A DNA stretch of 64,000 nucleotides from CAZMVY01 sp964617875 (GTDB lineage: Bacteria; Planctomycetota; Phycisphaerae; UBA1845; PWPN01): the NCBI GenBank assembly GCA_964617875.1, contig CAZUAI010000015.1, positions 20,044 through 84,043 of the forward strand, given 5' to 3'. Both the position numbers and the translations under genes were made by a program. The stretch's first letter is position 1. The number at the start of each line of letters is the position of its first letter. The notes beneath the pieces are model-generated. The model was not told the DNA's origin, did no database searches, and was given only the letters and a program-made list of their open reading frames with translations. Below are positions 49,422 through 58,206 of the stretch, one piece after another.

Positions 49422-50846
49422 ATGGATAGAACCGGTTCCGCACGGGTCGTCGAACCGGCGCAAGTACCGTGGCGTGCGGCAGGGTTTTTCGTCGTGCTGG
49501 GGCTTGCGCTGGTGGTTCGCGCGCACTGGTGGCTGTCGCTTGGCCCACAAATCTTTCCGGACTCGGGAACCTATGCGGAGCCGGCGGAGCGTCTGTTGCG
49601 GACAGGCTCGTTCGGACTCATGTCCGAGCGGACGCCGGCGTATCCGCTATTGCTCGCGGCGTGCGGCTGGATCGCCCCCGGCCGGATGTTTGAAGCCGTT
49701 GTGGCCATCCAGTCGCTGATGGGGGTCTTTGTCGTCGGCGTGTGCTACTGGCTGAGCTTGCAGTTGTGCGGCCGCGTCGTTCCATCGGCCCTCTGCGGGC
49801 TGGCCTATGCGATTCTGCCGATGTATGCATGGATGGATGCCGCAGTGCTGAGCGAGGCGAGCGCGGCGTTCGGCGTTGCCCTCGCCGTGCTGTTTCTGAT
49901 CCGCGCAGGCGAGCGCCGATCCTGGGGCCTCGCGGCGGCGAGCGGTGTTGCGCTGGGCGTGGCCACGCTGACGCGCCCTGCATTTCAGTTCCTCTGGCTG
50001 CCGCTGGCTATGGTGCTGGGGTTGGCGTGGTATCGGAGGACGGGGCGGGCCGGGCGCACGGCGGTGCGTGTCCTCGTCGCATTCGTCGTGCCGGCGCTTG
50101 TGTTGCCGACGCTCTGGGCGTGCCGGAATCTGGCGACGTCCGGGTTCTTCGGGTTGAGCCTTCGGGGGCCGTATTCGCTGGCAAACCGCGTCACTTATGT
50201 CATCGAGGCGGCCCCGCCGAGGTTCCACGACATCACGACGGTCTGGCTGCGCCATCGGACGGCGGAGATGAACGTGGAAAACAACTTCGGCATCACCTCG
50301 GTGCTCCGGGCGAGGCGCGAGATCATCGCATCGGGTGCGATGAACGAGATTGAGCTGTCTCGCCGCATGAGTCGGCTGGTTGCGTACCTGGTGGTACACA
50401 GACCGATGTCCTATCTGCGTGAATGCGGACGTGCTTTCGCGCAGTATGTCCTTCCCGAACCGGCGGGCTTCCCCCGCATTGTCCGCAACGACGTCGATCC
50501 GTTCATCTGTGCGGCCTTTCACTTCGCCGGCCTGGCTCTCTTCTGCGTGGGGCTTTTGTTGTGGATGACGGCCCGGTTCATCGTTGCGCGCCTGGGCGAG
50601 CACCGCCTGCCGTGGACCGTCGCCGACACAACGCTGGCCGTCGTTCTGGCGGTGCACCTGTATAACGCATGCGTGTCGTGCGCAGCCGAATACGGTACGT
50701 CCCGATACCACTCGCCGGTGGACTTTCTGTTCGTCGGCGCTATTCCCTTCTGTGCGATGCTCTGCCTCCGGTTTCGGGAGACGGCAACGCGGGTGTGGTC
50801 CCTGGCCGTGGGAAAGGCGGCCGTTCCCGGCGGCGGGACCGGATAA
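49422..50846 (+). CDS. GT39-type membrane glycosyltransferase
   Basis: The 474-residue protein has ten or more transmembrane segments and the GT39/ArnT start: first helix, then a periplasmic loop with PDSGTYAEPAERLLRTGSFG holding the acidic residues, and RTPAYPLLLA. Such enzymes move a sugar from a polyprenyl phosphate to lipid or protein in the periplasm. The start is uncertain: ATG 49422 gives the normal N-terminus, but GTG 49347 has TAGGA just upstream and lies six bases after the GATase stop. It lies with a transglutaminase-like gene and an O-antigen-ligase-like gene, a surface-polysaccharide group. Confidence 0.75.
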   Translation: MDRTGSARVVEPAQVPWRAAGFFVVLGLALVVRAHWWLSLGPQIFPDSGTYAEPAERLLRTGSFGLMSERTPAYPLLLAACGWIAPGRMFEAVVAIQSLMGVFVVGVCYWLSLQLCGRVVPSALCGLAYAILPMYAWMDAAVLSEASAAFGVALAVLFLIRAGERRSWGLAAASGVALGVATLTRPAFQFLWLPLAMVLGLAWYRRTGRAGRTAVRVLVAFVVPALVLPTLWACRNLATSGFFGLSLRGPYSLANRVTYVIEAAPPRFHDITTVWLRHRTAEMNVENNFGITSVLRARREIIASGAMNEIELSRRMSRLVAYLVVHRPMSYLRECGRAFAQYVLPEPAGFPRIVRNDVDPFICAAFHFAGLALFCVGLLLWMTARFIVARLGEHRLPWTVADTTLAVVLAVHLYNACVSCAAEYGTSRYHSPVDFLFVGAIPFCAMLCLRFRETATRVWSLAVGKAAVPGGGTG

Positions 50847-50923
50847 TGGTGCCGGGCGGCCCCGGCGTGTTTCGGTGTTGGATCGCACGGACGCGGATCT
50901 CAGCCGCGTCACGGGCGGGCGCA

Positions 50924-51781
50924 TCAGGTCGGCGTGTCGGTCGTCTGCATCTGCGAGCGAAGCCGGCGACGACGGCGGGAGAGGATCGTGACTACGAGAA
51001 AAAGGCCGGACGCGAGGAGACCCGGGACAAGAGCAATGACCGCCACCGTCAATTTGGGTTCCTCGATCCACGTTGGGCGGGAGAGACGATACACCTCGTC
51101 AGCCCAGATTGATCGCAGGACGACGAAGAGCAGGCATGTGCATCGATTCTTGTGCCAGTTGAACGTGCTGACGGCATCGTATACGTCATCTTCGCGGTTG
51201 TAGTGATGGATCTTGTCCGTCGGTGGTGCAGCGGGGGTCAACCGGGCCAGCCGACGAAACAGGATGTTGGGATCCCGTCGGAGATCGAGCAGACCGTAGT
51301 AGCCGACCTCGCCTTCGCGCGGGAAACAGAGGTCCCAGGTCGGATCCAGGACCATGTAGCCGGTCTCCACCCTCGCCTCGACGACGGTGTGCGTGGGCTG
51401 ACCGGTCCGCGGATGGAAGCACATTGCCATCGTCGACGGTATCGCGACTTCGCGCAGCATGGCGGTCAGCAGGCGTGACTTGTCCGCGCAATCGCCGCCG
51501 CTTTCCAGCACCTGCATGGGTGTGGCGCGAAACTTTGGAAGAAGGAAATATCGGCGGTTCATCCCGAACCCCTGATTGTGGTGGACCCAGTGCAGCAGCG
51601 CGAGTGCTCGCGCAGAGGGGGTTGGGGCGTTTGCGGAGACCTGCTCCGCAACCGCCCGGAGTCGGGCCTGATCGCTCCGGTAGGAGCGGTAACACACTCC
51701 CGCACCGAGTAGTGAACCGATCACGAGGATGCATGTTGCACGTCGAAGCCAGCACAGCGATCCGGAATCCTGCGAAGACAT
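50924..51781 (-). CDS. Transglutaminase-like membrane protein
   Basis: The 285-residue protein has an N-terminal helix (LRRATCILVIGSLLGAGVC), a transglutaminase/protease core with Cys in SGGDCADKSRLL, His in QPTHTVVEARV and Asp in MVLDPTWDLCFP, and a C-terminal helix (VAVIALVPGLLASGLFLVV) with a basic tail. Bacterial members of this fold are mostly peptidases. It is read from its own strong -10 box and is divergent to the O-antigen-ligase-like gene, so it may act on or regulate cell-surface assembly. ATG 51781 has AAAGGTG upstream. Confidence 0.8.
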   Translation of the reverse strand: MSSQDSGSLCWLRRATCILVIGSLLGAGVCYRSYRSDQARLRAVAEQVSANAPTPSARALALLHWVHHNQGFGMNRRYFLLPKFRATPMQVLESGGDCADKSRLLTAMLREVAIPSTMAMCFHPRTGQPTHTVVEARVETGYMVLDPTWDLCFPREGEVGYYGLLDLRRDPNILFRRLARLTPAAPPTDKIHHYNREDDVYDAVSTFNWHKNRCTCLLFVVLRSIWADEVYRLSRPTWIEEPKLTVAVIALVPGLLASGLFLVVTILSRRRRRLRSQMQTTDTPT

Positions 51782-51809
51782 AATCGCACCTTTCTCGGTA
51801 CTCGATCTC

Positions 51810-51815
51810 ATTATA
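51810..51815 (-). promoter_or_regulatory. -10 box of the transglutaminase-like gene
   Basis: Minus-strand TATAAT, 28 bases before ATG 51781. The -35 region is poor, so an activator may be needed. Confidence 0.5.
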
Positions 51816-51882
51816 TGGCGGTCACGCCGACGCAGCATGCGCCGGGGCCGCGCGGCCGCGTCGTCGCGCGAGTTCGGTTTGC

Positions 51883-51911
51883 TTGACACCGCCCGTCTGG
51901 AAGGGCATAAG
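51883..51911 (+). promoter_or_regulatory. Promoter of the O-antigen-ligase-like gene, leaderless geometry
   Basis: TTGACA (51883-51888), 17 bases, CATAAG (51906-51911), six bases, ATG (51918). No ribosome site is seen. Confidence 0.6.
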
Positions 51912-51917
51912 AACCAC

Positions 51918-53228
51918 ATGCCCTTCAAGAGCATCGTCTTCATCGCCGGGTTCGCCGTGTCCTGCCTTGGGGCGCTGCGGTGGCCCCTGCTCGGAGTCCT
52001 GGGCTATATGGCCGTGTACCTGATCGATGTCCACTCGCAGTGGTGGGTGGCGTTCGTGCCGGTGTCGCGGTTGTCCCTCATCCTGGCGGTGTCCGTAGCG
52101 ACAGGATTCCTGCTGAACTGGACGCGACTCGCCCGACATTCGCCTCGGTTCGGATGGCCGGATGTCCTCCTGCTGACCTTTCTGGCTACGGTGTGGCTGT
52201 CGGCAGTCGTCGGCCTGCCAATGAAGGCGGAGGGCTGGTACGAGCTGGAGAAGGTGACCAAGTTCCTTCTGTTCCTGTTGATCTTGCGGCGGATTGTGAC
52301 GTCGCTGGAGGCGCTGGATGCCTGCATCTGGTGCCTTGTTCTGAGCGGCCTCTACATGGCCTGGCAGGCATTCACCGCTTCGGATTCTTCCTACCGGCAG
52401 GGCAGACTCGAGTCGATAGGCGGCGGGGATTTCTCCGGTATCAACGGCCTGACCATACATCTTGCCGCGACTCTCCCGCTCGCCGCCGTCCTCCTGCTTC
52501 GTTTTCGCAGACTGTGGCAGCGCGGCCTGGTGCTCGCGATGGTCGTCCTGACCGTCAATACGGCGATTCAGGGGAGGTCCCGATCCGGGTTCCTCGCGAT
52601 GGCTGCCGGATTGGTGGCCGCCTTGCTGTACTCGCCGCGAAAGTACCGCATTCCGCTGGTCGGCGCCGCCTTGCTCGGGGTTGCGGGGTTCTTTGTGCTC
52701 GCGGATCGTGGTTTCTGGGAACGCATGAAAACTATCGAGGAGCATGAACAGGACCGGTCCGCCACGGGACGAATGGTCGTCTGGCGCGCCTCCGGCGATG
52801 TCTTGCGCGACCATCCTCTTGGCGTGGGCATCGGCAATTTCGAGGACGGGGTAAGGAACTACCTGAAAGACGAGGCGGACGTTCGCGACTCGCACAGCAC
52901 GTACGTCACGTGCTACACGGAGCTGGGCATCCAGGGTGCGGCGGTCCTGGCCGTGATTCTGCTTCACGCATGGCGTACACTGGGCCGTGCGCACCGAATC
53001 GCGAGATCGATCGGCGCACATGACCTGCAGTTGCTCGCATTCGCGTTTCGCGTGTCCCTTGTGGTCTATCTGGCCGGCGGTCTTACGATGAGGCGGGTGT
53101 ACGCCGAGGCGTTCTGGTGGTTTCTCGTATTGCCGGATGTGCTCATGCATCTTGTGGGGCGTGAGCAACAGGAGGCCGGGGCAATGGCGGTTCAGTACGG
53201 TCCTGACCTCGAGTCGCGGAATGAGTAA
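51918..53228 (+). CDS. O-antigen ligase/polymerase-like membrane protein (Wzy_C)
   Basis: The 436-residue protein has about eleven transmembrane segments and the Wzy_C block: LTVNTAIQGRSRSGFLAMAAG before a periplasmic loop with GRMVVWRASGDVLRDHPLGV and DSHSTYVTCYTELGIQG. Such proteins join or polymerise lipid-linked oligosaccharides on the periplasmic side. Whether ligase or polymerase cannot be told by eye. The start ATG 51918 sits six bases after the -10 box; in-frame ATG 51729 lies upstream of the promoter and overlaps the divergent gene, so it is rejected. Confidence 0.85.
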   Translation: MPFKSIVFIAGFAVSCLGALRWPLLGVLGYMAVYLIDVHSQWWVAFVPVSRLSLILAVSVATGFLLNWTRLARHSPRFGWPDVLLLTFLATVWLSAVVGLPMKAEGWYELEKVTKFLLFLLILRRIVTSLEALDACIWCLVLSGLYMAWQAFTASDSSYRQGRLESIGGGDFSGINGLTIHLAATLPLAAVLLLRFRRLWQRGLVLAMVVLTVNTAIQGRSRSGFLAMAAGLVAALLYSPRKYRIPLVGAALLGVAGFFVLADRGFWERMKTIEEHEQDRSATGRMVVWRASGDVLRDHPLGVGIGNFEDGVRNYLKDEADVRDSHSTYVTCYTELGIQGAAVLAVILLHAWRTLGRAHRIARSIGAHDLQLLAFAFRVSLVVYLAGGLTMRRVYAEAFWWFLVLPDVLMHLVGREQQEAGAMAVQYGPDLESRNE

Positions 53229-53321
53229 ACGCCCTGTGGCCGGTTGCGGCGTTGCAGACCCCGGGTCTCGAAGCCGTCGGTCCGGCCGCCGGGTTCGCCT
53301 CGTGCATGCTGTGGTGCGTTT

Positions 53322-54218
53322 TTACCCCGCGTTCGCGCGGACGTACGCGTGGAAGTCGCTCATGATCTGGCGCGTGAGGCGGCCGACGCTGCCGTCGCCG
53401 ATCACGCGGCCGTCGATCTTCGTCACCGGGACGACCTCGGCCGCGCTGCCCGTGAGGAAGCACTCGTCGGCGATGTACAGGTCGTGCCGCGTCAGCCCCA
53501 CCTCGCGGAAGGGCGTGGAGCGCTTGCGGACGAGTTCGATGGCGACGCTCCGGGTGATGCCTTCGAGCATGCCGTCGTTGATCGGGGGCGTGAGAACCTC
53601 GCCGTTGCGGATGAGGAAGATGTTGTCGCCGGTGCATTCGGCCACGAAGCCCATGTGGTTGAACATGATCGCCTCGGGCACGCCGGCGTCCATCGCCTCG
53701 ATCTTGGCGAGGATGTTGTTCAGGTAGTTGAGGCTCTTGATCCGCGGCGAGACGGCATTCGGGTGGTTCCGGACCACACTGCTGGTGATGACCGCCATGC
53801 CCTTCTCGTACATCTCGGGCGGATACAGCTCGATCTGGTCGGCGATGATGAATACGGAAGGGTTCGCCGTCCGTGTCGGGCTGAGGCCCAGGTAGCCTAC
53901 CCCGCGGGTGACGACCAGCCGCACATAGCCGTCCGAGACGCCGTTGGCCTTGACGGTCTGGTTCGTCGCCTCGGCCAACTGCTGGTGGGTCATGGGGATG
54001 GTCAGGCGGATCGCCCGGGCCGATTCGAACAGACGGCGGATGTGGGCGTCGAGCTTGAAGACCTTCCCGCCGTAGGTCCGCAGACCTTCGAAGACGCCGT
54101 CGCCATAGAGCAGGCCGTGGTCGAAGACGCTGATCCTGGCCTCGGCCACGGGCACGATCCGGCCGTCCAGGTAGATCTTCAGGTCGGGCTTCGGGGCAAA
54201 CGGGTTGTCGGCAGGCAT
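53322..54218 (-). CDS. ilvE: Branched-chain amino acid aminotransferase (class IV PLP)
   Basis: The 298-residue enzyme has the class IV fold: SVFDHGLLYGDGVFEGLRTY, VRLVVTRGVGYLGLSP, the PLP lysine in RIKSLNYLNNILAK (near residue 160) and EVGLTRHDLYIADECFLTG-SAAEV near the end. It transfers amino groups between glutamate and the branched-chain keto acids; a D-amino-acid or aminodeoxychorismate role is less likely with this length and motif set. Its ATG overlaps the lolD stop (TAATG), so it is the last gene of the lysS-lolE-lolD-ilvE run. Confidence 0.9.
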   Translation of the reverse strand: MPADNPFAPKPDLKIYLDGRIVPVAEARISVFDHGLLYGDGVFEGLRTYGGKVFKLDAHIRRLFESARAIRLTIPMTHQQLAEATNQTVKANGVSDGYVRLVVTRGVGYLGLSPTRTANPSVFIIADQIELYPPEMYEKGMAVITSSVVRNHPNAVSPRIKSLNYLNNILAKIEAMDAGVPEAIMFNHMGFVAECTGDNIFLIRNGEVLTPPINDGMLEGITRSVAIELVRKRSTPFREVGLTRHDLYIADECFLTGSAAEVVPVTKIDGRVIGDGSVGRLTRQIMSDFHAYVRANAG

Positions 54219-54928
54219 TACTGGGCCCCCTTCGAGCGTATCTGGCCATCCACGAGCGTAACCGTACGATGCGCGGCGGCAGCCACCTCGGCGTCATGTG
54301 TCACCATGACGACCGTCTGGCCTTCCCGGTTGAGCCGCGTCAGCAGCGACAGGATTTCCCGACCCGTCGCCGTGTCCAGATTACCCGTTGGCTCGTCGGC
54401 GAGCAATACCCGGGGGCGGTTGATGAGGGCGCGGGCGATGGCCACCCGCTGGCGCTCGCCGCCGGACAGCTCGTTGGGCCGATGGCGGACGCGTTCGGTG
54501 AGGCCGACTTGGGCGAGGACCTGCTCGGCGTAGGCGCGGGCGGCGGCCTTGCGGGACGGCCAGGCGCTGATGGTGCTCCCGACCATTGCGGGAAGCAGGA
54601 CATTCTCGAGGACATTCAGCTCCGGGAGCAGGTGGTAGAACTGGAAGACGAAGCCGAAGGCGCGGTTGCGGAGGCCGTCGCGCGCGGCGGCCGAGCCGGC
54701 GAAGACATCCTGGTCTTCGAAAAAGACCTTGCCTTTGTCGGGGGTGTCGAGGGCGCCCATGATATGGAGCAGGGTGCTTTTGCCGCTGCCGGAGGCGCCC
54801 ATGATGGCGACGAACTCGCCGTCGCCGAGCGTGATGGAGCAGCCGCGCAGGACGTGGAGCTGGAACCGGCCGAGCAGGTAGGTCTTGTGGAGGTTCTGCG
54901 CACGGACGAGGGCGTTGCGGTCACTCAT
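54218..54928 (-). CDS. lolD: Lipoprotein-releasing ABC ATPase
   Basis: The 236-residue ATPase has GASGSGKSTLLHIMG, FQFYHLLPELNVLENV, LSGGERQRVAIARAL, LLADEPTGNLD and VTHDAEVAAAAHR, all LolD-type. It powers release of lipoproteins from the inner membrane together with a LolC/E permease, here the overlapping upstream gene (8 bases). LolD-like ATPases also serve MacB-type exporters, but the neighbour settles it. The next gene, ilvE, begins inside its stop codon. Confidence 0.9.
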   Translation of the reverse strand: MSDRNALVRAQNLHKTYLLGRFQLHVLRGCSITLGDGEFVAIMGASGSGKSTLLHIMGALDTPDKGKVFFEDQDVFAGSAAARDGLRNRAFGFVFQFYHLLPELNVLENVLLPAMVGSTISAWPSRKAAARAYAEQVLAQVGLTERVRHRPNELSGGERQRVAIARALINRPRVLLADEPTGNLDTATGREILSLLTRLNREGQTVVMVTHDAEVAAAAHRTVTLVDGQIRSKGAQ

Positions 54929-56504
54929 AGCGGAGCGCCTCCACCGGCCAGACGCGGGCCGCCTTGACCGCGGCGATGAGCGAGCCGGTCATCGACGCGA
55001 GAATGGCCACGAGGTAGATCACCGCGACGTCGAGGGGCTTCACGCGGTTGGGAATCCGCGAGAAGGTGTAGACCTCGGGGCTCCAGACCTGCAGGTTCGG
55101 GTTGAGCTTCGTGAGCAGATCCTGGATGTCGTTGATGTAGTGGACGAACACCGCGCCGCAGACAAGGCCGAGGATGCCGCCCACGATGCCCACGGCGGCG
55201 CCATAGGCCAGGAAGATGCTGGCGACGCCCCAGTACGTCGCCCCGACGCTCTTGACGATGCCGATGTCGCGCGTTTTCTGCTGGACGATCATGTAGAAGA
55301 TGCAGCCCACGAGCAGCACGGCCACGAGGCTGATGATGCAGAAGAGGATCGTGACGAGAACCTTCTCCTTCTCGACGGCCATGATGAACTTGGCCTGCTT
55401 CTCTTCCCACGTCTTGATCTCGACCTCGGCGAGCAGCGAAGGCTCGGTGGTTTCGTGGATGCGGGTCCGCAGGAATCGTTCCCAGTGTTCGCGGAGCTGG
55501 TCTCGCACCCTGTAGGCGTCCTGGCCGGCGCGCACCTTCATCTGGATCTGCGTCGCCCGCGGCGGCACGCGCGTGCCGTCCTCGCGCGTCCGCTCGTTCA
55601 TGAGGAGGGCGTTCTGGATCGTTTCGAAGTCGGCGTAGACGCTGACGGAATCGATGTCGTACACGCCGGTGCAGGAATCGTCGGCGAGGCGGAAGGCCAT
55701 CGTCGGGGCGCTGGTGCCGGCGCCGGCGAGGGTCCCCTTGGGCGTGAGCGGGAAGAGCGTGAGCAGGAGCTTGTAGCCGCGCTGGTAGTACCGCTCGTAC
55801 TCGCCGTTGGGCATACGACGGGCGCAGACGTCGATCCCGACGATGAGGCCGGGCTCTTCGTCGCCGAGCCAGCCGGGTTCGATGGATTCGCCCTCGAAGT
55901 AGGTCGCGGGGTAGAACAGGCCCGGGCCGTCATGAAGGCTTCCAGGGAAGCGGTGGCGCTCGGCCTGCTTCTTTTCCTCCGGCGTGGCCGTGGCAAGCCA
56001 CCGGGAGCGGGCGGCCTCGAACTCCGGCGGCAGTCGGATCTCGCCGGACGGAGTCCGGCCCAGCACGGGCACACGCTGCGGTTTGAGCGTCGTCGTGCCG
56101 GGGTAGTAGCGATCGAGGAACAGCCCATTCCGGAAGTCGTTCACACGGCAGGTCTCATCCAGGCGGATGCCGACGACCTGCACGGGCTTTGTGATCGTGT
56201 TCGTGGGGAAGCGCAGGAGGCCATAGTTGACGATCACGGGCGTGGCCTCCTCGATCCGGTCGGGCATCGCCTTCTTCACCTCGTCGATGAACTCCTGATA
56301 GAACGGAAAGCCCTGCAGGGCGCCGTTTTCCATCACGAGGTCGCCGAGCAGGCCGCGCGACCGCGCCTTGACCATATCGAGAAAGCCGCCCATCACGCTG
56401 ACGACGATCAGCACCATCGCCGAGCAAAGCCACACGGCGGCGATCGCAAAAAACGCGATGCGGCGCTTACGGAGGTAACGGAGGCAGAGGAAGAGTTTAT
56501 ACAT
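54921..56504 (-). CDS. LolC/LolE-type lipoprotein-releasing permease
   Basis: The 527-residue protein has an N-terminal helix after MYKLFLCLRYLRKRRIAFFA, a long periplasmic domain (about 340 residues, larger than in enteric LolC/E) and three C-terminal helices starting with EKEKVLVTILFCIISLVAVL; QQKTRDIGIVKSVGATYWGV is the coupling loop. One permease is present, so it may work as a homodimer. An unusual feature is the extended periplasmic part with Pro- and Gly-rich inserts. ATG 56504 is 47 bases after lysS, from which it is probably co-transcribed. Confidence 0.85.
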   Translation of the reverse strand: MYKLFLCLRYLRKRRIAFFAIAAVWLCSAMVLIVVSVMGGFLDMVKARSRGLLGDLVMENGALQGFPFYQEFIDEVKKAMPDRIEEATPVIVNYGLLRFPTNTITKPVQVVGIRLDETCRVNDFRNGLFLDRYYPGTTTLKPQRVPVLGRTPSGEIRLPPEFEAARSRWLATATPEEKKQAERHRFPGSLHDGPGLFYPATYFEGESIEPGWLGDEEPGLIVGIDVCARRMPNGEYERYYQRGYKLLLTLFPLTPKGTLAGAGTSAPTMAFRLADDSCTGVYDIDSVSVYADFETIQNALLMNERTREDGTRVPPRATQIQMKVRAGQDAYRVRDQLREHWERFLRTRIHETTEPSLLAEVEIKTWEEKQAKFIMAVEKEKVLVTILFCIISLVAVLLVGCIFYMIVQQKTRDIGIVKSVGATYWGVASIFLAYGAAVGIVGGILGLVCGAVFVHYINDIQDLLTKLNPNLQVWSPEVYTFSRIPNRVKPLDVAVIYLVAILASMTGSLIAAVKAARVWPVEALRYE

Positions 56505-56522
56505 GTGGGGAACTGGTTTGTT

Positions 56523-56594
56523 GTCCGTTCGTCCGTTGGTCCGTTCGTCCGTTACTCGGTTGCCCGGTTGCCCGGCGGGTCCGTTGTTCCGTTG
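56523..56594. repeat. 8-bp tandem repeat across the lysS 3' end
   Basis: Nine octamers of the GTCCGTTS type stand in line: four near-perfect (56523-56554), then five diverged. On the minus strand they encode the last lysS codons, including the TAA, and the spacer before lolE. The period is not a multiple of three, so a change of copy number would alter the LysS tail. Confidence 0.8.
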
Positions 56595-58066
56595 GGAGCA
56601 CGCTTCGCGTGGGGCCGCTGCAACGGGAACAGGATGACGTCGCGGATGCTCGTGCTGTTCGTCAGGAGCATGATCATCCGGTCGATCCCGACGCCGAGGC
56701 CGCCGGCGGGCGGCATGCCGTACTCCAGGGCCGTGACGAAGTCCTCGTCCATGACCCGCATCGTCTCGTCGCCCTCGCCGCGCAGCTGGGCGCTGAACGT
56801 CTCGCGCTGCACGTCCGGGTCGTTCAGTTCCGTGTAGGCGTTGGCGATTTCCATCGAGGCGACGTAGCCCTCGAACCGCAGCGCGATGTTCGGGTCGTCC
56901 GCCTTTCGCCGCGTCAGCGGACAGAGCGGGGCCGGATAGTCGAGTACGAACGTCGGCTGCACCAGCTTGTGCTCGACGGTCCGCTCGAAGACCTCGTTGA
57001 TGACCACGGCGTCGTCCATGCCCGCCTGGTCGATGCCCATCGAGTACGCCTTCTCGCGTACCCCCTTCATGTCCGTCATGGACACGCCCGCGTGTTCCCG
57101 GAGCAACTCGGCGTACGTCGCCCGACGCCACGGGAGCGTGTAGTCAATGGTGTATTCGCCGAAGGGCCGCTGATATTTCCCGTCGAGGGCCTCGATCGCC
57201 GACGCAAATACCTGTTCGACGAGGTGCATCATGTCCGAGCGGTCGCCGAACGCCTGATACGCCTCGAGCATGGTGAACTCGGGGTTGTGCTTCGTGCTGA
57301 TGCCTTCGTTGCGGAAGTTGCGGTTGATCTCAAAGACGCGGGACAGGCCGCCGACGAGCAGCCGCTTGAGGTACAGCTCCGGGCTGATCCGCAGGTAGAG
57401 GTCCATGTCGAGCGTGTTGTGGTGCGTGATGAACGGCCGCGCCGCCGCGCCGCCGTACTGCCCCTGGAGCATGGGGGTCTCGACCTCGAGGAACCCGAAC
57501 CCCGTCAGGCACGTCCGGACGGCCTGGATGATCCGGCTGCGGGCCTTGAAGACGTCGCGGACCTCGGGGTTGGCGAAGAGATCGACGTAGCGACGACGGT
57601 AGCGAAGCTCGACATCGGTCAGGCCGTGCCACTTCTCGGGCGGCGGGCGGAGGGCCTTCGTGAGCATTGTCAGCCTGTCGCCCCAGAGCGTGACCTCCGC
57701 CGTCTTTGTGGTGCCGAGACAGCCGTCTACGCCGATGATGTCGCCGAGGTCGAGTTGCTTCGTGACAGGCCAGCCTTCGCCGAGGGCCTTTTTCGAGAGA
57801 CCGACCTGCAGGTCGCCGGTGTCGTCGCGGAGCGTGAGGAAGACGAGGTTGCCGAAGGCCCGCAGGAGAACGATCCGGCCGGCCACGCGAAACCGTTCGG
57901 CGGTCCACATCTGCTCGGGCGAGATGCCCAGGGCCTCCGCACGGGAACGCACCGCCGTCACGGGCGCAATGCCGTCGAACTTCGCTCCGTACGGGTCAAC
58001 GCCGAGTTCGCGGAGCTTCGCCAGCTTGACTCGCCGGTCGTCGATCTGCGTGTGCGGGGTGCTCAT
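56552..58066 (-). CDS. lysS: Lysyl-tRNA synthetase, class II
   Basis: The 504-residue enzyme has an OB-fold anticodon domain (residues about 60-160, with GRIVLLRAFGNLVFLTLRDD) and the class II core: ETPMLQGQYGGAAARPF, motif 2 FEINRNFRNEGISTKHNPEF and motif 3 GLGVGIDRMIMLLTN. It charges tRNA-Lys. The last fifteen or so residues (with NGTTDPPGNRATE) are encoded by the octamer repeat at 56523-56594 and are not part of the usual enzyme. It heads a run of four genes with lolE, lolD and ilvE. The start ATG 58066 has only a weak ribosome site. Confidence 0.93.
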   Translation of the reverse strand: MSTPHTQIDDRRVKLAKLRELGVDPYGAKFDGIAPVTAVRSRAEALGISPEQMWTAERFRVAGRIVLLRAFGNLVFLTLRDDTGDLQVGLSKKALGEGWPVTKQLDLGDIIGVDGCLGTTKTAEVTLWGDRLTMLTKALRPPPEKWHGLTDVELRYRRRYVDLFANPEVRDVFKARSRIIQAVRTCLTGFGFLEVETPMLQGQYGGAAARPFITHHNTLDMDLYLRISPELYLKRLLVGGLSRVFEINRNFRNEGISTKHNPEFTMLEAYQAFGDRSDMMHLVEQVFASAIEALDGKYQRPFGEYTIDYTLPWRRATYAELLREHAGVSMTDMKGVREKAYSMGIDQAGMDDAVVINEVFERTVEHKLVQPTFVLDYPAPLCPLTRRKADDPNIALRFEGYVASMEIANAYTELNDPDVQRETFSAQLRGEGDETMRVMDEDFVTALEYGMPPAGGLGVGIDRMIMLLTNSTSIRDVILFPLQRPHAKRAPNGTTDPPGNRATE

Positions 58067-58153
58067 GTCGCTTTCAGCACTGCCGTGATTCCTGTTGCCG
58101 GGTCAAAGTCGTGGTATGGTACCGGGATCGCCGACGGTACGCAATGAGGAGGG

Positions 58154-58182
58154 TTGCCTTGCGGACTCGGCGTCATGATACT
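58154..58182 (+). promoter_or_regulatory. Possible promoter of the CDF efflux gene
   Basis: TTGCCT (58154-58159), 17 bases, GATACT (58177-58182), 24 bases before ATG 58207. Confidence 0.4.
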
Positions 58183-58206
58183 GTTCCGTTTCGGACGCGG
58201 TCTTTG

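Noticed and set aside
48409..49548. 379-codon minus-strand frame opposite glnK and the amidotransferase
   Set aside because: Pro/Arg/Ser-rich shadow; both plus-strand genes show full catalytic motifs.
56523..56594. CRISPR array
   Set aside because: Units are 8 bp without spacers; a simple tandem repeat.
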